Positions 7,169 through 15,769 of a DNA stretch of 16,884 bases are shown one piece after another (position 1 is the stretch's first letter; each line of letters begins with the position of its first letter). The position numbers were made by a program, and so were the translations under genes. Location: NCBI GenBank assembly GCA_014885115.2, contig WKLE02000224.1, forward strand, positions 1 to 16,884, written 5' to 3'. Under the pieces are notes generated by a model. It was given only the letters and a program-made list of their open reading frames with translations, made no database searches and was not told the origin of the DNA. Source of the DNA: Asterionellopsis glacialis (lineage: Eukaryota; Bacillariophyta; Plagiogrammaphyceae; Rhaphoneidales; Asterionellopsidaceae).

Positions 7169-9605
7169 ATGATGGCCAGTCGTAGTAGAGCATCGTTACT
7201 GTTATCAAGAGCCACTGTACTCAACAGCATTAACAGTAGAGTGGGAATCACATCTGCTGATCGAAAAGCAATTGCGAAAACAACTTGGAAAGCCTTGAGT
7301 ACAATTGCTGTCAATCCTGGCATTGTGACACGGCGAACTAATAATGCTACCCTTCGTGGCATTAGAAGAGCATATTCAAATACACCCATTGTACAAGATG
7401 GTGCAGTTGCAGATCGGTGTGATCTTCATATCATCAGTAGGTACGATTTTGTTTATAAAGGACTCAAGGCGATCAAAGAAAAAAAAACACTATCCAACAA
7501 TTTTTGGTAGTGTACTCTTTCCTCCATACGTTTTCCGCCTCACTTTCTGTTTCATTGCTCTTTTGTATCTCTTTCTTGCCCTGTTTTAATAATATTATAA
7601 TTAAACATTCATTTCTAGTCCATACCCTTCTATTGAATCAGGTCCCTACCCTCCCGTAGCTGAATTTGTCACACAAGATTGGGGTGGACATTTAAAAGAT
7701 CAAATGGCTATATTAGATGGTGCTACAGGATTATCACGTACATTCAATGACTATCATCAAATTACAAGTAGTCTTACAACAGCCTTACAAAGTGACGAAT
7801 TTGATATTCAAGAAGACGATTGTGTTGCCCTGTATTCGCCCAATCATGTCGATTATGTACCCATCAGTTTAGCTGTTTCGGTATTGGGTGCCAAACTCAC
7901 ACCCATCAATCCCATGTATGCTGTTCAGGAACTTGAATTAATATTACAACGAAGTGAATCCAAACTATTAATTACACATCATACAGGAATAGACGTTGCA
8001 TTACAAGCCGCCAAACAATGTCCTAAAATTCAACATGTCATTGTGATTGGTGATGAAAGTCAAGAATCATCGACTATTGATCCAGTACCAGAGGGTACGA
8101 TAAGTCTTGCAGCCTTGAAACAAAATACACCAACATTGTCAACTACTCCCGTTGCCTTGGAAACACATCATACGATACATCCAAAAACACATCGTCATCC
8201 CTATTTATTACCCTACTCCTCTGGAACAACAGGATTACCCAAAGGTGTTTGTTTGTCACATGAAAACATTGTCGCAAATTTATTGCAATTTGAAGAAGTG
8301 GAAGCATTAAGTTTTCCATCGGTAAGTTACAAAAGTGTTCAGGGAGGTACACGTGTGGTCATTTTCTCAACATCACCCCCCCCTTCATCAGTCTGGCAAG
8401 CAATAAGGACAAACATTTGTACTAATGTTTCTCACTTTTGTCATGTCTCTCTTTTTCTATCTGTATATCCTTTCAAAATGAATCGCATCTTGTTCTTTGA
8501 TTTATTTGTTTTGGGGTTATCGGGATTATACTGCAAATGACTATTACCATCTATGTGTAAACCTCAACATTTGTTAATTTATGTTGCGTACCTAAAACAT
8601 CACAACGTGATAATGACCAATCAATCAATCAATCTACACACATAGCATCATAAATTGATTTCACCATTACCATTCTTTCATATATACGGATTCTTGGCAT
8701 CCATGTTATATTCTGCATGGAAGGGTCATCCACTCATTACGACAAGTGGTAGATTTGATTTGGAAGAATTTTGTCAAATGGTCGAGCAACATCAACCGGA
8801 ACGTGCACATTTGGTCCCGCCTATTTTGGTAGGGTTAGCGAAACACCCCATGGTGGATAAGTATGATTTGAGTTCCATCCAAATGATTTTGACAGCTGCG
8901 GCTCCTCTTGGTGAAGAAACAGAACGTGCCGTGACACAGCGGTTGGATAATGTCGAAGTAAAACAGGCATGGGGTATGTCCGAATTGTCACCTATTGGGA
9001 CCTTGAATTCCGATTTTAATTTCAAAACCGGCAGTGTAGGTCCACCTGTATCCAATACCTATGCCAAGGTCATTGATGAGAATGGACAAAGTTTAGGACC
9101 CAACGAGGATGGTGAATTAGTCATCAAGGGACCACAAGTCATGATGGGATATTTGAATGATCCTGCAAAAACACAAGAGTGTTTAAGTGAAAATGGATGG
9201 TTGCGTACAGGTGATGTTGCACATTATGATGAAGATGGATTTATTTACATTACAGATCGTGTCAAGGAACTGATCAAGGTTCGCGGATATCAAGTAGCAC
9301 CTGCTGAATTAGAGGCTTTGTTATTAACCCATGATCATGTCGCAGATGTAGCGGTGATACAAATACCAGATGAACATTCGGGGGAATTACCCCGTGCGTA
9401 CATTGTGTTGAAGGATACGGGACACCCACAAGTGACGGAAGATGATATTACGAAATGGGTGAAAGAACGTGTTGCACCATACAAACGTCTGGAGGGGGGT
9501 GTTGTCTTTACGGATGTCATTCCTAAATCAGCAAGTGGAAAGATCTTGAGACGTATCTTACGTGATCAGGTAGCTGAAGAACTTGCAACCAAGGAATCAG
9601 CATAA
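7169..9605 (+). CDS. Acyl-CoA synthetase, 4-coumarate-CoA ligase-like, probably mitochondrial
   Basis: This is an ANL-superfamily adenylate-forming enzyme that activates a carboxylic acid with ATP and transfers it to CoA. Exons 7169-7440, 7619-8321 and 8646-9605 join to 644 residues. The first ~75 residues are rich in Arg, Ser, Ala and Thr and nearly free of acidic residues, as in a mitochondrial presequence. The synthetase domain begins near SPYPSIESGPYPP. Landmarks: the ATP-binding YSSGTTGLPKGV at 290-301, PLPFFHIYGF just after the second splice junction, QAWGMSELSP, TGD at 513-515, DRVKELIKVRGYQV, and SASGKILRR with the presumed catalytic Lys624. Overall order matches plant 4CL and 4CL-like enzymes, but substrate cannot be read from sequence; a fatty or aryl acid is equally possible. 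ATG codons at 7169 and 7172 are both usable. Head-to-head with AHCY. Confidence 0.95.
7441..7618 (+). other. Intron 1 of the acyl-CoA synthetase gene
   Basis: This 178-nt intron has a GTACGA donor and a TTTCTAG acceptor after a T-rich tract. Splicing builds a Ser codon from AG plus T and gives the family-like SPYPSIE. Reading through meets a stop at 7508. Confidence 0.85.
8322..8645 (+). other. Intron 2 of the acyl-CoA synthetase gene
   Basis: This 324-nt phase-0 intron has a consensus GTAAGT donor and an ACATAG acceptor. It joins LSFPS to HHKLISPLPFFHIYGF, restoring the conserved synthetase core. It contains a C run near 8377 and an AATC tandem repeat around 8619-8634. Confidence 0.9.
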
Positions 9606-9853
9606 TCATAAATATAATTTAGATGACATACACAGATATGCATGAACAATGCGTACATACATGGATACGTTTCACTCTACAGTAGTATGAATTTTTGAAA
9701 ACAATGAATGTCATAAACTACAGTTTCGTTTTGGCATTGTGTTTCCAAGAAAGAAAAGGAAAGCACTTTGTATAGTTGATCGAGTATAAAATTATGGACG
9801 TGCAATGCACATACATGTTTCTTGAATTACGCATAGAGAAGCGATAGCCAATA

Positions 9854-9885
9854 GTGCAATGTGTCGGTTTAGTATGACATTGTAC
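9854..9885. repeat. Inverted repeat with 9-bp stem
   Basis: GTGCAATGT pairs with ACATTGTAC with one G-U pair and a 14-nt loop. It could be an RNA hairpin or a protein-binding palindrome. By itself this length may arise by chance. Confidence 0.5.
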
Positions 9886-9970
9886 AAACAGAAATGACAG
9901 AATTACTCTTGACTCCCTCTGTTGTCATCTTGCACCTCTTCTTGATGTTATTGCTTTTCTTCCCATTCCT

Positions 9971-10026
9971 AATTCTTTCTGATATTAGTAACTAAAACTA
10001 ATCAGAAAGAATTAAAGTTTTTTTTT
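9971..10026 (+). repeat. Strong hairpin followed by a T9 run
   Basis: The left arm AATTCTTTCTGAT (9971-9983) pairs perfectly over 13 bp with ATCAGAAAGAATT (10001-10013). Above a two-base bulge, TAGT pairs with ACTA, and the loop is 7 nt (9990-9996). After AAAG comes a run of nine T (10018-10026). The layout resembles a bacterial intrinsic terminator. In nuclear DNA the T run would also serve as an RNA polymerase III stop. No RNA family was recognised upstream. Confidence 0.7.
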
Positions 10027-10314
10027 ACTCTGAGCAGTTACTATTGTTTTTTGGTTGGTTTGCGTCATTTTTCGTAATCTAATACCATCAAGTTTTCTAT
10101 CCCTCTAAGTGAAGAAATATTCTCGAAATTCATTATCGTGTATTATGTGCATGACTGTATGTACACACATGAGGTAAAATATTGATTACTCAACGTACAA
10201 AACTGACGGAGGTAACACAAAATTATTTTTAATTAACAATAGTGCTATCGCATGCACTATATAGCCACTACGGAAAAGACCGACCTGCAGAAAATGACTA
10301 GGGATAAGGTAGTC

Positions 10315-10338
10315 TCCTAAGGTCCTAAGGTCCTACCG
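10315..10338. repeat. Short tandem repeat, unit TCCTAAGG
   Basis: Two exact copies and a partial third copy (TCCTACCG) lie head to tail. Each unit contains the near-palindrome CCTAAGG. Function unknown. Confidence 0.8.
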
Positions 10339-10517
10339 TACAGGTACCAGGTACATACACACACAAATAATACACACCTGCGGGTCATCGTGGACCGCTT
10401 TATTTTTTAATTTTTTTTCGTCTGCTTGTTTTTTTTATATGCCTACACGACCCCTAAAATCGAACAAAGCGACAAGGGACAACGAAAGGGTGTAACATCT
10501 GGTATTGTTGCAAAGAT

Positions 10518-10543
10518 TGATTGATTGACTGACTGACTGACTA
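10518..10543. repeat. GATT/GACT tetranucleotide repeat
   Basis: A run of GATT units passes into GACT units about 100 nt upstream of the sulfotransferase start codon. It is probably a simple microsatellite in the promoter or leader. Confidence 0.7.
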
Positions 10544-10644
10544 ATAGAGAGCTGGCTACTTGAAATAGATTTCGAAAGAGATAGAGAGATACACGGTATA
10601 GACTGCATCGATACGGTGCAAACAGTCAGTAAAGAACTGTTTTC

Positions 10645-12819
10645 ATGAAACCAATGTTAGAATCTTGTCCTAATTTGGCACACCATAAAAGATGGGTTTG
10701 GGTGTTATCATTTGCGACAGCTGGTCTTTTGTTGGTAGTTTTTCGTGAACATTTGGTAGCACAGTTGATTAATAATGATACTGTGTTCAAGGGTAAAGAT
10801 GGAATTCGATTACGGTTCCGTCAGCAGCAAGATTTCAACAATTTCAAAAAGAATCACAATCAGAATCCTCATGTACATCCAATAGAAAGCTTACACCATG
10901 ATAATGGTAGTGGTACTTTTTCATTTATATCCGACAACAACACATATGAATTTGTGGATAATACAAAAAGCACTACTACTACTAATCATAATAATAATAA
11001 TAATAATGATAATTCCGATGAAATAATAAAAATGAAAAAGAACAAGAATGATAGCACGGATGTATCAGAACAAAACAAGGATGCATTGACAGTAGAAGGA
11101 GATCCGAAAAAAATAACACCATCCAAAACTGCTACTACTACGACTACTACTACCGATACCGATAAAAAGAAGTTTTCCAAGGACGGCACCTCCTCATCGA
11201 AAAGTAATCATGGTGTCACAAAAAATGGTATTGTTACGGATGATTCAAAAAAAGAAGTCAAATCATCTCTTGTCGGGAGCAATGGTAATAACAAAGGAAG
11301 AAACGATACTGGTGAAACAATAATAAAAAAGGACAATGATTCAACCTCCTTGCACATGAAAAAGAAAAGCAAAAAACAACAACAAGACGAAGAAAGCTTG
11401 GATAGCAACAATGATAAAAAAGATGCACCAAAGAAAACTGCGAACGGAACTACAGAGAAAGAAAAAAAACAATCCACAGATATCATCCACAATAAAGATG
11501 TTAATCAGGAATCATCATATCCTGCCAAGAAAGTGAAGGATGGAAAAGATGACCATGTCACGGTAAAATCTAACAAAAATGCTTCTACTACCAACAAACC
11601 AAACAATAACAAATTATCAAAGATTGATAAACAGCAAGCATCATCGAATGAAAAGAACGAGGAAAACGTCGAATCATCTGACCGTACTTCTAAGGTTGAT
11701 GTGGTCGACCCTGCAGTATTTAGAGAAAAATATTGTCAATTGCAGGGTGTCGAGTGGTACCCCACAGGTTCCAATGAATGGCAGCAAAGAGCACCATACT
11801 TTTTAATTGCGGGTGCCTACAAATCGGGTACAACATCTATGGCTTCGTATTTATCACAGCATCCAAATATTGCACAACCGTTACGTGGATCAAACTTACC
11901 ATCTAGAACAACAGAATTGCAATTTTTCTTATATCGCAACTTTCGACGATTTGTATCATATACGCCAACATCCTTACTATCGCCATCGTCTGTTGATAAT
12001 GGTGATGGCAATGACAGTAGTCTTAAAACAAATCACCAACAAGAACAAAAAACATTTGTACGAAGTGCAAGAACTTTTATGTTAGCTAGACATTACCATA
12101 AAAAGATATTGACACAAGATACATCCATGATATCTTTTGATTCGACACCAGGATATTTATTATATTCATCCATATTACCTCAACGGATACTTTGTGTAGC
12201 ACCATGGGTAAAGATCTTGGTTGTATTACGTAATCCAGTCGATCGGGTATATTCCAATTATCTATACAATGTCCGTTTGGGTGGTTTACAAGATGTATCA
12301 TTTGAAGATTGGATAGAAAGTGATTTTGAACATTTACGACAAACAGGTGTCATACGTGACGAATGGATGACAAGCAGCACCAACAGCAGCAAAAAGGGAA
12401 ATAGTCATGATGGCTTAACCTTTCAAGACTTTTCTGGTTCTGATGAAGAAACTACTGCATGGACGCAATATTTACTTAAATCAGATGAACATGCGATTGG
12501 TCGGAGTATGTATTCGATACAACTTCGGCATTGGTTCAAGGCCTTGGAAGATATTGGTAGAGATCCAATGACGGAATTACATATTGTACGATCTGAAGAT
12601 CTTTTACGAGATGTAGATGGTGAATATAGCAAGGTTTTGGAATTTTTGGGTTTGCCTCGCTATGAATTAAAATCCAAAACCAAAAAGTTGGTGGGAGATC
12701 ATACTCAACCCATGCAAGATGCGACACGTAAAAAGTTAGAAGATTTCTTTGCTCCTTATAATCAACAGCTTTACAAATTACTTGGTGGTAGAGATTGGGA
12801 TAACTTCTGGGAAAAATGA
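10645..12819 (+). CDS. Type II membrane sulfotransferase with long low-complexity stem
   Basis: The 724-residue protein should transfer sulfate from PAPS to a glycan or similar acceptor in the Golgi lumen. A short basic cytosolic tail is followed by one membrane anchor at about residues 17-33 and no cleavage site, the type II layout of Golgi enzymes. Residues about 43-350 are a Lys/Asn/Asp/Ser/Thr-rich stem with no recognisable fold. The catalytic domain begins near YFLIAGAYKSGTTSM (from 385), the 5'-phosphosulfate loop with Lys393. TELQFF (Glu424) occupies the place of the conserved EPHFF-type motif. STPGYLL and the 3'-phosphate motif LRNPVDRVYSNY (528-539) follow. The order resembles heparan-sulfate N- and 3-O-sulfotransferases, but acceptor specificity cannot be inferred. 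No intron is needed. Family is firm, substrate unknown. Confidence 0.93.
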   Translation: MKPMLESCPNLAHHKRWVWVLSFATAGLLLVVFREHLVAQLINNDTVFKGKDGIRLRFRQQQDFNNFKKNHNQNPHVHPIESLHHDNGSGTFSFISDNNTYEFVDNTKSTTTTNHNNNNNNDNSDEIIKMKKNKNDSTDVSEQNKDALTVEGDPKKITPSKTATTTTTTTDTDKKKFSKDGTSSSKSNHGVTKNGIVTDDSKKEVKSSLVGSNGNNKGRNDTGETIIKKDNDSTSLHMKKKSKKQQQDEESLDSNNDKKDAPKKTANGTTEKEKKQSTDIIHNKDVNQESSYPAKKVKDGKDDHVTVKSNKNASTTNKPNNNKLSKIDKQQASSNEKNEENVESSDRTSKVDVVDPAVFREKYCQLQGVEWYPTGSNEWQQRAPYFLIAGAYKSGTTSMASYLSQHPNIAQPLRGSNLPSRTTELQFFLYRNFRRFVSYTPTSLLSPSSVDNGDGNDSSLKTNHQQEQKTFVRSARTFMLARHYHKKILTQDTSMISFDSTPGYLLYSSILPQRILCVAPWVKILVVLRNPVDRVYSNYLYNVRLGGLQDVSFEDWIESDFEHLRQTGVIRDEWMTSSTNSSKKGNSHDGLTFQDFSGSDEETTAWTQYLLKSDEHAIGRSMYSIQLRHWFKALEDIGRDPMTELHIVRSEDLLRDVDGEYSKVLEFLGLPRYELKSKTKKLVGDHTQPMQDATRKKLEDFFAPYNQQLYKLLGGRDWDNFWEK
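10984..11011 (+). repeat. AAT trinucleotide run coding polyasparagine
   Basis: AAT codons, interrupted once by CAT and once by GAT, encode an Asn-rich run in the stem of the sulfotransferase. ACT repeats coding Thr occur just before it and again near 11130-11150. Confidence 0.8.
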
Positions 12820-13180
12820 TTGAAAACAAATAAAGAAAAAAATACTCAAGACCACATTGTTGAGCAATTAGTGGCCGCGCTTGTCTAAAAAAAAAAAAAC
12901 TTCTAATGTAAAAATATTAAATCTTTAAAATAGTAGATCATTCTGAAAACCACGGTCAATGTTACTTAAAACCTAATTATTTTTCAGAAAAAAATTCACC
13001 TCTGTGATCTCTTGCCATGCAGAGTCACATGTCGTATCCCTTTGAATCTGCTTTGTCTTTCGCAGTGGTAATATTATTTAAAAAAGTATGGAAGAAGTGG
13101 AAAAAGACGGTGACGTCGACGAAGATACTTCATTCCTACTGTAGTATCAAATTGTATATCAGGTGCATCTATGCTAGCGT
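12820..13180. other. Convergent intergenic region
   Basis: These 361 nt lie between the sulfotransferase and RsmH stop codons. There is an A run near 12890 and a TGACGTCGACG stretch near 13110-13122 that includes a CRE-like TGACGT core. Because both genes end here, a promoter role is doubtful. Nothing else was recognised. Confidence 0.6.
12829..12834 (+). terminator. Possible polyadenylation signal of the sulfotransferase gene
   Basis: AATAAA occurs about 10 nt after the stop codon at 12819, in an A-rich stretch, with a long A run further on at about 12887-12899. It is rather close to the stop for a canonical signal. Confidence 0.3.
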
Positions 13181-14572
13181 TTAGTCTTCAGAACGAACTG
13201 CCCATCTCAATTTACAGCATGAACTCCTGGGGTTGTCCCTTTTTTCCTGTTTTGTCGGGCGAACTACCTCTCTACTCCATGCACTGTATACCCCACTCTT
13301 GAAGCCACTCTTAAATGCCTTCTTGACTCTTCGATCTTCACCGCTATGAAATGTAAGAATCACTGCCTTACCACCCGGTGCCAAGACGTTGGGTAAGTCC
13401 TCCAATAGTTTATCCAATACTAGGAACTCGCCATTTACCTCAATACGTATTGCTTGCATGACCCGGGCAATAGTCGAGTCGAGCTGACTCTTAACCTTGT
13501 TCACTTGATTCTTACTCAAGTTTGAATTATTATATTGCTTTTCAATTAAGGGCCTCACGATATCTCTCACTCGATCTGCAAGTTCAACTGTTGTTTCAGG
13601 TATATTGTTTCTATTCCCGATGAGACCTTGTGCAATCTCAGCAGCAAATTCTTCATCACTGTTTTCGCTTAGCATGGACTTTAGCTTACGCACCCGTAGC
13701 CGTTTCAAGAGCTGATATGCCGTTTCAGTATTAGTGTCTGGGTTCATTCTCATGTCGAGAGGTCCATCTCGTTTGTATGTAAAGCCTCTTTCATTATTGT
13801 CAATTTGCATCGAGCTCAGACCCAGATCAGCAAGGAGACTTGTTACTGAACCAAGCTGTTTGGTTTCCTTCATGTATGAACCCAATTCTGCAAAGTTTTG
13901 ATTGACTGCTTTGAAGATTGTTGTGTCGTCCTCGGCCTCTCTTAATACTGTTGTCCTCAGCCTTTCTTCTGTCTTTTTAATCTCAATTGAATCCTGATCA
14001 AATGCTACCAACGTTGCATCTTTATGAGTCATGATTTCCTTTAGAATATATGATGAGTGGCCGCCATATCCAAGGGTACAATCCACTACCAAAATTGGCT
14101 CCTTGTTCTCTTGCTGGTTCTGGTTATTGCTTTCTACTAAACCCATGTAATGTAAGCATTCCTTTACCATAATCGGTACATGTGTTCCCGCAGGTGTCAT
14201 ACCTTTTGCTAATACCTTTGCAATTGTTGCCTCGTCGCCCTCCCTTTCTTTATACTTTTGATTGAAATTTCTTGGATATTTTCCCGAATATCTCTCACGT
14301 CTCTTGTGAGGTAGTGATGGCTTGGCTATTTTCTCTGCATTTGTAGCGTCTATGGATGTATGATTTTCATGGTTTTGTATGTCACCGCTGGTGGAATATA
14401 GTAATGGCTCAGATGAACCATAATATGTAGGCACAAGGCATGAAGATCCTGGCGAATGTGGTGCTCCTAATGATATCGATGGATGGGTGGTGGTGATGGC
14501 TGCAGGCTGAAGAACAAATCCTTTGATTTCTGACGAAGCAAGCCCCAGAACTAGGGCCAATCGATACACCAT
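13181..14572 (-). CDS. rsmH: RsmH/MraW 16S rRNA (cytosine-N4)-methyltransferase, probably organellar
   Basis: This SAM-dependent enzyme N4-methylates the cytidine equivalent to E. coli 16S C1402 in the ribosomal decoding centre. The 463-residue protein has a ~130-residue N-terminal extension, then the full family core. That core comprises HVPIMVKECL (131-140), the SAM loop VDCTLGYGGH (163-172), FDQD (191-194), ADLGLSSMQID with ERGF (248-264), MRMNP (274-278), RIEVNGE (376-382), LTFHSGEDR (406-414) and the C-terminal NPRSSCCKLRWA. The N-terminus (MVYRLALVLGLASSEIKG, then FVLQP) looks like a signal peptide ending just before Phe. That resembles the diatom bipartite plastid signal, whose processing site has Phe at +1, so the plastid ribosome is the likely target. 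A mitochondrial role, as for animal METTL15, is the alternative. It is intronless. Bases 14570-14572 hold the start codon. Confidence 0.97.
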   Translation of the reverse strand: MVYRLALVLGLASSEIKGFVLQPAAITTTHPSISLGAPHSPGSSCLVPTYYGSSEPLLYSTSGDIQNHENHTSIDATNAEKIAKPSLPHKRRERYSGKYPRNFNQKYKEREGDEATIAKVLAKGMTPAGTHVPIMVKECLHYMGLVESNNQNQQENKEPILVVDCTLGYGGHSSYILKEIMTHKDATLVAFDQDSIEIKKTEERLRTTVLREAEDDTTIFKAVNQNFAELGSYMKETKQLGSVTSLLADLGLSSMQIDNNERGFTYKRDGPLDMRMNPDTNTETAYQLLKRLRVRKLKSMLSENSDEEFAAEIAQGLIGNRNNIPETTVELADRVRDIVRPLIEKQYNNSNLSKNQVNKVKSQLDSTIARVMQAIRIEVNGEFLVLDKLLEDLPNVLAPGGKAVILTFHSGEDRRVKKAFKSGFKSGVYSAWSREVVRPTKQEKRDNPRSSCCKLRWAVRSED

Positions 14573-15127
14573 GTTTACAGATGCAAATGGGGATATCGGA
14601 CCTAATTCATATTATACATGCAGGGATAGATCGGATGTGCTCTGGATGGATGATGTGTGATGGTGTGTGATGTTGATGTGATTGAATGGGTGTGAGAGGC
14701 TACCTTGTGTACCGGTACCTGTGAGACTACATATTACTAGTACTAGAGGTAGTGGTAAATAGGACTACAATGCATAGGTAAAAAAAGAAGTCAATCCAAC
14801 CTACATAACATACAAATAGGTACTGTACTTACGTGGATATTCACAGTGGAGTACCAGGCTTAGGGCATCTCCACCCGTCGCGAAATTTTATGACCTCCGA
14901 TTGGCTAACTTTTTTTTTCTATTTTTTGGGGTCTTCAGGTGAGACTGTTGTTCTGGTACAACACAAAACTGTTGAAACAGAGAATGAGTAAAAACTCATG
15001 TCAGCCAAAGCCTCCCAAGCGTTTTGTCCCTTTACAGTACAGAGAATAATACGCATCAATACATCATAATCATAGTACCAACAATAAAAAAGTCGGCGAA
15101 TAGTCATCAAGCGGTGGTTAATTAGTA
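14573..15127. other. Divergent promoter region between rsmH and the MntP-like gene
   Basis: These 555 nt lie between two divergent start codons. Next to rsmH is a TG/GATG-rich stretch (about 14630-14700), followed by short palindromes ACCGGT, GGTACC and ACTAGT (about 14705-14745). A CCAAT element on the minus strand lies at 14900-14904, next to a T run. No gene was recognised. Confidence 0.6.
14900..14904 (-). promoter_or_regulatory. Possible CCAAT box
   Basis: The minus strand reads AGCCAATCGG, close to the NF-Y consensus, about 330 nt upstream of rsmH and 225 nt from the MntP-like gene. NF-Y sites work in either direction and could serve both. Context is the only support. Confidence 0.3.
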
Positions 15128-15769
15128 ATGAATCTTTATAATATACGATTACATTTGGATGCATTCCTATTGGCTTTGGCATCCTCGACAGATAATTTTA
15201 CAGTCGGTTTATCGGTCGGATTATTGAATGAACCACTACCAGTTTGGGCAAATGGATTTATTTCTATATGTAATGCTACAGGTGCACTTGTTGCATCCTT
15301 GATGGGATCGTGGTTATTAGTATCATCATCATCATCATTGATTTCGTTGCTATTGGCAGCATTCGCATTTGGATGTTTATGTTATGGAGAAATACAAACC
15401 TATTTAAATAATGATAAGCACCAAAAGAAACAGGGAAAAAAGAATGACAATGCCAGTTCCAACAAGAATACCCAAAAGAATAATATGGTGAATCTTCAAC
15501 ATGTCGTAGGATTAGCTTTACCAATGACATTAAATAATTTAGCAGGAGGTGTTGCAGGTGGTGTTGTTGGACTTACACCCTTGATGGCATCCTCGTATGC
15601 ATTACTAGCCTCCTTTGTTACCATGTCATTTGGGCATTTCATCGGACAAGAGTTATTGTTGGGAAAAGCAGGTGATAAGTTACCCATCGAACCACCAATA
15701 CTTGCCGCCACATTATTGGGTATACTTTGTCTATTAACTCTTCATGAAGCATACATGATATCCGGTTGA
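15128..15769 (+). CDS. MntP/YtaF-like membrane protein, putative cation exporter
   Basis: The 213-residue protein has about six hydrophobic segments arranged as two related halves split by a hydrophilic Lys/Asn linker (about 95-122). The first half carries LALASSTDNFTVGLSVGL (15-32) and the second LALPMTLNNLAGGVAGGVVGL (129-149): a helix with an Asp-Asn or Asn-Asn pair followed by small residues. This matches the duplicated layout of the bacterial MntP (manganese efflux) and YtaF families, whose usual length is about 190-210 residues. Inference: export of Mn2+ or another divalent cation. The Asp of the first half is replaced by Asn136 in the second, so transport activity and ion are uncertain. 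A Ser5 run of TCA codons sits near 15321-15335. The N-terminus is short, with no clear presequence. An unrelated small multi-pass protein cannot be excluded. Confidence 0.72.
   Translation: MNLYNIRLHLDAFLLALASSTDNFTVGLSVGLLNEPLPVWANGFISICNATGALVASLMGSWLLVSSSSSLISLLLAAFAFGCLCYGEIQTYLNNDKHQKKQGKKNDNASSNKNTQKNNMVNLQHVVGLALPMTLNNLAGGVAGGVVGLTPLMASSYALLASFVTMSFGHFIGQELLLGKAGDKLPIEPPILAATLLGILCLLTLHEAYMISG

Larger units (their letters stand above)
9606..10644. other. Gene-free stretch of about 1.0 kb upstream of the sulfotransferase gene
   Basis: No protein frame is convincing. It contains a 9-bp stem at 9854-9885, a strong stem followed by nine T residues at 9971-10026, and an 8-nt tandem repeat at 10315-10338. 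A weaker stem at 10380-10398 is followed by T-rich DNA. GATT/GACT tetranucleotide repeats lie near 10518-10543. The last several hundred bases presumably hold the sulfotransferase promoter. Confidence 0.6.

Noticed and set aside
10295..10340. Homing-endonuclease target (TAGGGATAA and GGTCCTAAGGT resemble I-SceI and I-CeuI cores)
   Set aside because: Only partial cores are present, the second arises from a simple tandem repeat, and no intron, intein or endonuclease gene is nearby.
13105..13125. CO2/cAMP-type TGACGT regulatory element
   Set aside because: It lies between the 3' ends of two convergent genes, where a promoter element is unlikely.
4769..14572. Metabolic cluster linking AHCY, acyl-CoA synthetase, sulfotransferase and RsmH
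   Set aside because: Genes are on mixed strands with separate promoters and probably different compartments. The shared SAM/SAH theme of AHCY and RsmH is too general to imply a system.
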